Virus record (IMG/VR): IMGVR_UViG_3300027985_000695
Coordinates: 1 to 63,746 of that record
DNA length: 63,746 nt
Origin: a virus
Reading direction: 5' to 3' (one strand)
In this document: positions 18,673 to 28,300 of the stretch, one piece after another
Numbering within the stretch: position 1 is the stretch's first letter
Layout: the number at the start of each line of letters is the position of its first letter
Notes under the pieces: model-generated
The model's input: the letters and a program-made list of their open reading frames with translations, nothing else
What the model was told of the DNA's origin: nothing
The model's database searches: none
Made by a program: the position numbers and the translations under genes

Positions 18673-19971
18673 ATGGCATTTGGATGGGATGACGCACTCG
18701 CCATAGGCACCACCGGCGCCGGACTTCTCGGCGGCATTTTCGGTGGAAGCAGCAGCGAAACATCACCTTCTGAGGCTGCGTACACCAACAACGCCCCGGT
18801 GATGAACCTGTCTATTCTGGACTACTTGAGCGGCAACAACATGTCGAACAAGTTCCAGACGTACCTTGACTCCCTCATGGGAGATTACGGCTCCGACAGG
18901 TCGCGCTGGAATCAGTACACAAGTCCTATCCTCGACCAGATGTTTGAGGAATACGACCAGATGTCACCGTACCGTGACGCCATGCTTGGGCAGGGAGCAC
19001 GCAGTTACGGCATCATGGCCGACATCCTTGAAGGCGCTAAACCTGCGTTCGACGCCGCATCCAACGATGTGCAGGATGCGTTCAGATACGCCCAGGATGT
19101 GTACCGCCCCGCCCAGGCCGAAAACATCAACTGGATGCAGACCACAGGGCGTGATGCCGTACAGAATGCCTTCGACTCCGCCCAGGAATACTACGGCGAT
19201 ACGAGGGACTACCTAGGCAAGACGCAGGACTATTACAACATGTCCTTCGACGTCGTTGACCCTGAACAGCAGGCAACGATGGCCGCAGCCGACATCGCCA
19301 ACGAGTACAACAAGAGCGTCGCCTCCATGCGCGAGCAAAACGCCGCTTACGGCCTCGACCCGTCCTCCGGCGCGTCTCAGGCGATGGAAACGCAGATGGC
19401 CGCAGATAAGGCGCTCTCCACCGCAGGAGCTCGCACCCGTGGCCGCACTGAAGGACAGCAGCAGCAGTTCGAGAATGTCGGAGCCGGGCTGAATGCGCTG
19501 CAAAGCGGCACGTCTGCCGTAGGCTCAGGCGCTTCAGCCGTGAACAACGCGGCGAGCGGCATGACGAACTTCGGCGGCGTCATGGGCAGCACGCTTTCCG
19601 CCGGCCCCGTGAATCAGGGCACAGGCATCGTGCAGTCGGCGGGCAACATGGGCAGCAACCTCGTAAGCGGCGTGTCGAACATGTTCAACAACCCGCTGAC
19701 CTCGAACATGGCCAGCACCGTCAACAACCTGCTTCTGAACCCGACTGCGCCGCAGTCGCTCGTAGGATACCTCGGCAAGTTCGGCGAGGACCGCATGGGC
19801 AACATTTACGATACATGGGGCGACTTCAACGACACGTACAACAGCATCTACAAGTCGAACAGCAGCAACCAAAGCGGCTCAGGGTCGGGAAGCTTGCTCG
19901 GTCAAGGCTTGTCGATGCTCGGAAAAAGCTTCGACAAGTGGGGAACGAGCACCTCCACCAAGAAGTCGTAG
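18673..19971 (+). CDS. Internal virion protein candidate (helical)
   Basis: A 432-residue protein starting two bases after the nozzle gene. A short hydrophobic Gly-rich start (TTGAGLLGGIFGG) is followed by long helices at about residues 50-260 with many Gln, Asp and Tyr residues and a Gly/Ser-rich tail. The pattern matches small ejected proteins of podoviruses (in the position of T7 gp14). No motif proves it. Confidence 0.5.
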   Translation: MAFGWDDALAIGTTGAGLLGGIFGGSSSETSPSEAAYTNNAPVMNLSILDYLSGNNMSNKFQTYLDSLMGDYGSDRSRWNQYTSPILDQMFEEYDQMSPYRDAMLGQGARSYGIMADILEGAKPAFDAASNDVQDAFRYAQDVYRPAQAENINWMQTTGRDAVQNAFDSAQEYYGDTRDYLGKTQDYYNMSFDVVDPEQQATMAAADIANEYNKSVASMREQNAAYGLDPSSGASQAMETQMAADKALSTAGARTRGRTEGQQQQFENVGAGLNALQSGTSAVGSGASAVNNAASGMTNFGGVMGSTLSAGPVNQGTGIVQSAGNMGSNLVSGVSNMFNNPLTSNMASTVNNLLLNPTAPQSLVGYLGKFGEDRMGNIYDTWGDFNDTYNSIYKSNSSNQSGSGSGSLLGQGLSMLGKSFDKWGTSTSTKKS

Positions 19972-19982
19972 GGGGTTAAGGA

Positions 19983-22310
19983 ATGCCCTTCAATCTCGAC
20001 AATTTCTTAGGCGGCGTAGGCACCGGGTATCTCAATCAGGAGAAGCTATACGACCAGCAGGCGCGCACCGACATCGCCGACAGGTCGATGACGCTTGAGG
20101 AAGAGGAAGCGCTTAGAAAAGAGCAGGAACTTGAGCGTCAGCTTGCGGAGCAAGCCCGCATCGCTTCCATTCTTTCTCCCGGCGTATATGGCCGGCAGGG
20201 CGCCACAGGGGCTGTTGGGGCGCAGGGACAGCCGTTGCGCGAGCACGACCTTCCCGTCAACTCGAACCTCACTGTGGGTGGCGTTGACCCGACGTCAGAA
20301 CTCGGCAAAGCCATCGCCTCGTACACGCAGAACGACCCCGGCCTCGGCGACTACCTGAGCGCTGTCGCTCAGGCAGAGAGCGGCGGCAACCTTAATGCGC
20401 GGTCTGACACGTCGAGCGCAAGCGGGCCGTTCCAGTTCATCAACGGAACAAAAGAAGGGCTGTTCGGAGACTACGGCGAGGAGATGAAGCGTCTCGGTCT
20501 TCCTTTCGACGTGACGAGTCCGCAGACCGCGGCGTACCTCGCTCGCAAGTACACGCTCGACAACGACGCGCAGTTCGCGAAGCTTAACGGCAGGGCTCCG
20601 ACAAACGGCGAGCGGTACATGAACGCCTTCCTCGGCGTCAACGGCTACAACCGCATGATGAAAGATGCGGAGCGGCTCGGGTGGGATGCGCCTGCGCATC
20701 TCATGGCCAGCGCCGAAGCCGTGGCCGCGAACAGCAGCGTCTTCTACGACAGCAAGGGAAACCCCCGCACCGCAAAGCAGGTGCGCGACCTAATGACCAA
20801 CAAGATCAGCCCGCAGGAAGCCGCGCGCGGCGTCGGGACCGGCAAGGAGTACCTGTACGAACCGCAGCGAGGCTACGGCGTCAGCGGCGTTCCGCAGATG
20901 AACATGGAACAGATCAACGCCATCATGGCCGACCCGAATATCGGGACAGAAACCAAGATGAAGTTCATGCAGGCGCTCAACACCAACGCCAGCACTGTGG
21001 AATCAGGTCGCAGCAATCTGGAAAGCGAGAACTACCGCTCGGCGAACATGGCGCAGGAGGATCAGCAGCATCGTGAGCGCATGGCCTTCAACTACGCGCA
21101 ACTGAACGAGCAAATCAGAAAGAACGACCTCGATGCGTCGTCTCCTGAAGAGATTCTCTCCAAGGCGATGATCCAGGGCGACAAGGTCGTGTACATGTCG
21201 AAAGACGGCAAGACGCACAACCTCGAAATTACGCCCGATGAATTCATCGCCACCCGCGATGCAGTCCTGCGCGGAAGCGGCAAAGGCGGGAAGAGCGGGT
21301 CCGGGTCAGGCTCCGGCGGCACAGGCGTTGCGGCATGGCAGTACGATCAGTTGAGCAAGGCGTTCTCTCCGTATGTTGCAAGGACCAGCAACATCAACGA
21401 GGACGACCTCGACAACACCGAACTCGGCAAGTCCGCCGCTCAGATGGCCCAGAACCAGCTTTCGGCTGTGGTGTCCGAAGTCACCAACGTCTTCAGGGAG
21501 AACGGCATGGAGCCGCAGCTTGACGAGCGCACGTTAAACGCGCTCGGCGATCAGGCCGGCAAGCGATATTCCGAACTGTACCCTGAAGTGAAAAAGAACA
21601 TCATCGCAAAGACGAAAGATGCAGGCATCGAAGTGCGGCCTGAAGAGGTCGAATTCCGCACGATGCAGGCGACGATGGGCATAGTCAAGAACGACATGCT
21701 GAAAAGCGGTATGGCTGCTGAGATTCTTTCAGGCGGGAAAGTCAAGATGCGCCCGAAGACAACGCCGCAGGATACCGCTGACAAGGCGTCACCTGCGTCC
21801 GGCGCTCAAGCTGGACCGTATACCGCCAGGCTCGCAGACCAGAAGAAGCGCGTTGAAGGCGATGCTTCCGGCGCTATGGCGCAGGTAGCTTCGGCCGGCG
21901 GCGTCGGAGCCACGCGCGGTCCAAACGCTCCGATTGCGCCCGCCGCTCCTTCACCTCAGAAGAAGGTCGTCCAGGGCGAGAACGGCGACGTTGTTGGCGG
22001 CATATACGGGAACTACGGCGGCGACAACGCCATCAAGCGAGGCGTTCGCTTCTACAGCGGCTACGACGGCGCGAAGTACATCACGGACTCCATCGGTGCA
22101 GGAATCAAGAAGGTCATGGACACGTTGAGTATGCCAGAGGCTACACAGATGTTCCTTATGAAAAAGTACCCGCAGCTTGAGCAGATTGTAACTGGCCTTC
22201 CCGACGAACAGAAGGTATACCTCTTGAAAGCGTTCCGTGACAGCAGCCCTGAGCAGATCGACGCGATGCTGCAAGAAATCATCAGAATTAACACGGACAG
22301 GGGGCGTTGA
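19983..22310 (+). CDS. Virion lytic transglycosylase (SLT-like) internal protein
   Basis: A 775-residue protein. Residues about 120-235 are a soluble-lytic-transglycosylase-type domain: the catalytic Glu lies in VAQAESGGNLNARS, followed by SGPFQFI and the alpha-helical MKDAERLGW region, an order typical of phage internal virion transglycosylases. The rest is helical and Gln/Ala-rich. It would cut peptidoglycan during DNA entry. The last four bases overlap the start of the giant gene, as is common for ejection-complex genes. Confidence 0.8.
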   Translation: MPFNLDNFLGGVGTGYLNQEKLYDQQARTDIADRSMTLEEEEALRKEQELERQLAEQARIASILSPGVYGRQGATGAVGAQGQPLREHDLPVNSNLTVGGVDPTSELGKAIASYTQNDPGLGDYLSAVAQAESGGNLNARSDTSSASGPFQFINGTKEGLFGDYGEEMKRLGLPFDVTSPQTAAYLARKYTLDNDAQFAKLNGRAPTNGERYMNAFLGVNGYNRMMKDAERLGWDAPAHLMASAEAVAANSSVFYDSKGNPRTAKQVRDLMTNKISPQEAARGVGTGKEYLYEPQRGYGVSGVPQMNMEQINAIMADPNIGTETKMKFMQALNTNASTVESGRSNLESENYRSANMAQEDQQHRERMAFNYAQLNEQIRKNDLDASSPEEILSKAMIQGDKVVYMSKDGKTHNLEITPDEFIATRDAVLRGSGKGGKSGSGSGSGGTGVAAWQYDQLSKAFSPYVARTSNINEDDLDNTELGKSAAQMAQNQLSAVVSEVTNVFRENGMEPQLDERTLNALGDQAGKRYSELYPEVKKNIIAKTKDAGIEVRPEEVEFRTMQATMGIVKNDMLKSGMAAEILSGGKVKMRPKTTPQDTADKASPASGAQAGPYTARLADQKKRVEGDASGAMAQVASAGGVGATRGPNAPIAPAAPSPQKKVVQGENGDVVGGIYGNYGGDNAIKRGVRFYSGYDGAKYITDSIGAGIKKVMDTLSMPEATQMFLMKKYPQLEQIVTGLPDEQKVYLLKAFRDSSPEQIDAMLQEIIRINTDRGR

Positions 22311-25300
22311 TGCCTTACGAACCGTATCAGGATGAAGATCCGAACATCCTCGACCAAGAGAGCGCGCAAGCCGCTCAGGCTGTTGACTCCAAGCTTGAGC
22401 GGCTTTCCGATGTCGGCAACGGCGACGATGAGATAGAATACGCGCTGAAGATGCTCAAGGGCAGCGCCCCGCCGCCAGAGACTTCAGGCGACTCCTATTT
22501 CGATGCGCTCGGCGTCTTCGGCCGCACTCTTAAAGACCTTCCCACGCACATCAAGGCGTCAGTCGCGCAGGGCTTTTACGACCCGGAGGACATGACGCTT
22601 GACCGCTCGTCCTGGCATGAAAAGGCCATGGACGAGAGCAATGCAGCGATGGAAGAGGCCCGTCGCTACTACGATCCTGTCCTCGGCAAGAACATCGTTC
22701 CCGGCATTACTGCGGGGGACATACTTGACACCGGCCCGTCTGTCGGATTCTCAACCGCGAGCATGGGCGCCTACGGCGTCGGAGCGCTTGCCGGCGGCGC
22801 CGTCGGCATGCCGACCGTTGGCGGCGGCGCAGCGTCTCTGTTCGCCACCAAGGAGATGGCCACCGGCCAGTTCAACGACATGCTCGGTCGTGCGCTCGCC
22901 GAATCTGCGAAAGCCGAAGGCAGGAACTACACGCAGGCCGACTTGCAGCAGGACGTCGCATACTTCCAGAGCGAGGCCGACAAGTACGGATGGTACGAAT
23001 CCGCCCTTGAAACCATCGGCAACATCGTCATGGGCAAGACGTTCGGCGCGGGGAAGGAAGCGTTCTCAGGTCTTCTCAACAAGGTTTTCGGGGAGAAGGT
23101 CGGCGGCTACCTCGGCAAGAACATCGTCACGCGAACCCTGTCGAAGCTTGGGATCAACACTGCGGAGGAACTCCCCTCCGAGACTGCGACGCAGATAGGA
23201 CAGGGAGGCGTCGAGGCTGACGTTGCCAACCAACTGAGAGGCATCGGACTTGAAATGCCGGGCTGGCGCACCGAAGCGCCGGGCGTGACGCAGGCTCTCG
23301 GCGAGGTCGCCGCCCCTGTGGCCGCTCAAACGCTCTTCACCGGCGGCCTGGCGGCAGGTACGCGAGGCGTCTACGACCTTGCAAAGAAGGGCATGGAAGT
23401 CTCCCGCCGCGCCGACGATGAACTCGCAACGCAAGCCGCGAACGAGGAAGCTGCGCGCACCATTCCTCCGAAGACCTCGCCCGTCGAGATGCCGCAACCC
23501 GAAGCCGCCCCTGTGGAACCACAGGGGGAGGGCTTCACGCCTGTTCGCGGCGCCCTTGATACAATGCAGATCGTGAGCGACCCTGAAGAGAACGCGCGGT
23601 ACATAGCTGCGATGAAGACGAATTTGAAGATCGCCGACGAGGAAGATATCAGCGACAGGGCCGAGAGGCTCTTTGCCGAGGGGAAGTCTCGCGCCGAGGT
23701 AATGACCGCGCTGAAGCAGGAACTTCAGGCCATCGAAGAGAAGCACGGCATCAAGCCTGCTTCAATCATTAACGCCGTCGTCAGGGACCGCAAGATTCCT
23801 GGCTTTGAGAGCGAGGGCAGGAAACAGTGGCTTGCCGACATGGCCGGGTACTACAAGTCTCAGGATGCCGCGAAGCCGAAGGTTGAGTTTGATGAGGATG
23901 GAGTCGAGGTTGCGCAGAAAGACCTCAACCATCCTTATGGCCACCTGCGCGGCATTCCTCGTCCGATGTCGAATTACCTCGGCAACAAGCGCAGCATGAT
24001 CCAGGCAGGCGCCTTCATCGGAGCCATTGCCGACAAGATCAAGCAGAGCAACATCGTTGACGTCTTCGCCGGTTCAAGCCTTCTGAGCCAGCTTGTCGGC
24101 AAGCAGAACCCGAACGCCAAGCGCGTCGTCAACGACCTCAACGCCGACGTGTTCAACTTCCATGATGTTGCCCGCAACAAGCCCGACGAGTTGATGTCTG
24201 AGGTGTCGAACAGCCTCAACAAGATTCGCTCAGTCATGTCGCGCTTCAACGAAGGAGGCAAGCTTGCGCATTCTGAGATTGCCGATCTTTGGAAGGAAAT
24301 CAAAACGCGCAGCGAGTTCGGCGATCCGGTTCAGAAAGCCGCTGCGATGGCTCTTGTGTCCGGCCAACTCGGTCAATTCGGCAAGGCAAAAGACACCGTT
24401 GACGCCGAGTCCGGCGTCCAGGGAAGTCAGCGCATCATCAAGGGCGAAGGCGCATCGAAGCCGTATGCCTGGACTGCATCTACAAAGAGCCTTGACAACT
24501 ACGAGGAGACGCTCAGGCAGTTCGTTGCCGATGCAAAGAACACTGAAGTAACGAACAAGGACGCCACCGAAGTATTGAACAATGCTACGGCTGACGGACT
24601 GTACCTTGTCGATCCTCCTTATGTTGCAGGTGAGGGGAAGGAAGGAGTCAACGACTATAAGGAAGGGAAGGAATTGACTTCCCTGGAAGGCGCCTTATCC
24701 TTTATAAATGGCCCCCTGAAAGCCGCCCATGAAAAGGGCGCGGGCTTGGTTTACACAAACAATTTTACCCCGGAACTTGCGACTGCATTGCGCGACCTCG
24801 GCTTTGCAGTCAGGAAGGTAAAGAATCTCAAGAGCCAGAACACCGGAAGCGAGGCAGGGAGCAGAGATGAAATCGTCGCCTACAACTCAGCAGCCGCAGG
24901 CAGGGATGTTGATGGACAGAATGCAGATGCTCGGCGAGGGGACAGTGCCACCGCAGGTGTTCGACAGCCTGACGCCGGAGGATCAGAGAACGTTCCTGAC
25001 GGAACCGGACCCGAAGATGTGGAGTCCAAGCCTGCAAGCAGCGATGCAGGAGTACCTGACGCTGGAACGCGACCCGGAGATGGAGGACGAGGAGCCGCAG
25101 CCGCAGGCATCGGAGAGCAGCATACCCTCCCCGGCGTAGAGACTGCTGAGAAGCAGGAAGAGTCTCCCGAGTCAAAGCCATCTCTTGCGGAGGCTTTGGA
25201 AGCGGCCAGCGACAAGCCCGCCAGAAGCCAGGAAGCGAAAAATCCGACCGAAGGTGCGCCGGAAGGGGAAAAACCCGCGACAGCGCCCCCTGTAGCCCCT

Positions 25301-28300
25301 GAGAGGGAAGCGGCCAAAAACGCCGCCGAACAGGGCGAAAAAACCACCATTTCCCCCGCCGAACTGGCCGACGCCATTGAGTCCGGGCTTGGCGACGCAT
25401 CGTTTGTGCCGTTCAGGGCCAACGAGCGCAGGCTCGCCGACGCCATCAGGAATGGCAAGACCGAATTCAACGTCAGCAAGAATCTCAGCCGCGTCATAGC
25501 TGACAGGCTCAATGCCGCAGTCGGCAAGGAAGAGAACGTATTCGGCGGCAAGGTGACGAAGATTGAGGGCGGGGCTGGTAAGCGCAAGTACGCAGTCTCC
25601 CGCAATCACGGCAGCATCGTCTTCAATGAAGCCACAGGCGCATTCACCCATGAAGCGACTGCGAAGGAAGAAGCACCCGACATTCTTTATTCCACCAAGG
25701 GGATGCGGCTGCGGCGAGATGACCGTCGTGAGACTCGCCAGACCGTTCGTGACATTGTAGGAAATAGTGCCTCTCGCACAATGGTCAATGAAGTTCTTCA
25801 AAACTCCATCGATGCGCTGCGTGAACGGTTCGGCGTTGACAGGTCGTCGTCACCTAAGAAGGGTGACATCAAAATCAAGGTAGTCAAGTTCTTTGGTGGC
25901 AATTATCACTTTGACGACGCCAAGATGAATGATGATGTCGAAAGATATGATTCGTCTATCATTCGCTTTGAGATTGAGGACAACGGCACCGGTATGACTG
26001 CCGATGACGTTCGCGAGAAGTTCCTCAAAATTTCTGGAGAGGGCAAGGATGCAACCTTGCTGTCAGGTGGCTACGGCAGGGCGAAGCTTGCGTTCCTGTT
26101 TATCCCGCATCACTGGCGTCTTGAGACCACGAAGAACGGCGTGACGACTTATGTCTCAGGCAACCGTGAACAGATGTACGACGGCCTTGAGCTTGATCAC
26201 TACTCCAAGAAGGAAGGGAAGGAACGCGGCACCAAGCTGACGTTGTACTGCTACGGCAACGGAAAATACGCCGAGAACGATCCCGTTGACCCTAACGCAG
26301 ACCTTCATGTTCCCGGCTACAACATCGACGCGATGGTGAAGTCGTATGTCAATTCGCTGGCGCTAAACGTGCCCGTGGAGTACCATGAGTCGAACTACTA
26401 CAACAACGATGAAGCTGCGGAGAACAATAACCTTGATGCTCCGGTAAAGTACCATGAAAAGCCTTCCATGCTGCAAGGCTCTGCCCTTGACGACAGAAAG
26501 CTTTTCATGGACCCGAAGCGCGACATTATGATTAACGGCTCTCGCGTAAATATTTTCTACGTCGAGAGGCCGGAACACGAAGTCAAGCACGCAAAGAAGT
26601 ACAACTACGCGCCGAAGTTCGCTTTCTCGTTCTACAACAAAGGAATCAAGCTGCATGAACTCAGCTTTGACATGCAGGCGCCTGACCACCCTCCGTTCGA
26701 CATACATGTCAACGTTGCGCGCACCCCCGATACCGAGGATGCAAAATATCCCTTCCGTGACAACAGGCGCAGGTTGCAGGGAGACTTCAGCGAGAAGCTG
26801 ACTGATATCATTCGGCGCGACGTGCAGTCATTCAATGAACGCATCATAAAAATGCACCGCGATCGTCTCAAGGACATGTACGATTCGTCTCCTGAGTTTG
26901 AAGGCGTGAAGGTTCTCATCCCGTATGAGAAAAAAGACGTCGAGAGCATCAAGGATGACATCAACAGGCATCGCTTCCTGTTTGAAGATATCGCGAAGCT
27001 GTTCAAGGCGTTTGAGACAACCATCAAGGACGCCGTTGGAGAAAAAGTCGTCGATGCGCTCAAGAAAGTTGGCGGGACTCAAGACAGCGAGTTCGACAAC
27101 GACTTTGAGTTCGACATTTCGTTGGATGAGAAGAGCCACGGATTCAGACTCGGCAAGGCAGTCGCTGGTCGTCCTGTTTATGCGTTGAACCCGTTCGCCA
27201 TCACAAAGCAGTTGATGGAAGGCAACGGAATCTACAAGGCGCTCATAGACGTAGAGGATGCAATCGAGCGTGACGCCGTTATGAAGAGCCTGATGGCGAA
27301 CAACCTCGTCAACACCTTCATCCATGAATACGCTCACAACTTCGTGCAGTCTCACTACGAGTCATTCTCAAGCGTAGAGGACTTGCTGCATGCCCAGATA
27401 GGGTATGGAACCATAGCCGAACTGGCCGATCAGGCTTACCAGCTGTTCGACACGCATCAGGAGGCCATTGATGAAATCACGTCCAAAAAGCGAACAAGAC
27501 AAGAGACAGACCTTAAACTCATGCGCAACAACTCTCTTGTTCAGTCCAAGGAACTCGCTGGACGAGAAGATTCTGGACTATCACGCGAAGGACAAGGAGA
27601 AGGCGCGGCAGAAGATTCACGAGAACGGCGGGATGGAGTCGATGAAGGACGCGGTGATCGCGGAAGCGATGAACCGCAAGGCCCGCCTGAGTTCAAGCGC
27701 GACGTAAAGAATCAGCGCGATGCGATCAATAAAAAGACCGCCGGCATCTTCAAGACGAAGGCGATTCCTCGCGTCAAAGACTTCCTCTCCACCGTCCTGA
27801 ACCCGCAGACTGTCGAGGAGCGGCGCTTTGTGAAGGCAGGCGACCAGATGGCCACGATCTACACCGACAGGTCGTTCGGCCCCTTGCGCCGCGCCATCGC
27901 CCTGCCTTCCGCTGTGGCCCGAAAGTTCCCCGACCTCTTCAAGCCGCTGATGGACATTCAGGCGTTCCGCGAAGATACGCACCAGGAATACATCACGGAT
28001 GCGTTCAAAAACCTTGAGCAGATGATGAACCTGAAAGGCCAGGACGCCGACAGGCTCGTGAACGTCATCCACGACCTCGATGGAAATTTTGACGCATACA
28101 AGGAGTTCGGCGTCAAGTGGTTCAAAGAGGCCGGCGACGGAACGATGGAGGCCAACGACGAGTTCTACGAGAAGCTTCCAGACTTCCTGCGTGAGAGGTA
28201 TCCGAAGATGTCGGACGCTTCCATCAACTCGTTCGTGGCCATCCAGCAGGAACTTACCAAGACCTTCATTACCGTCCACAACAACGCGCATCAGGTCGGC

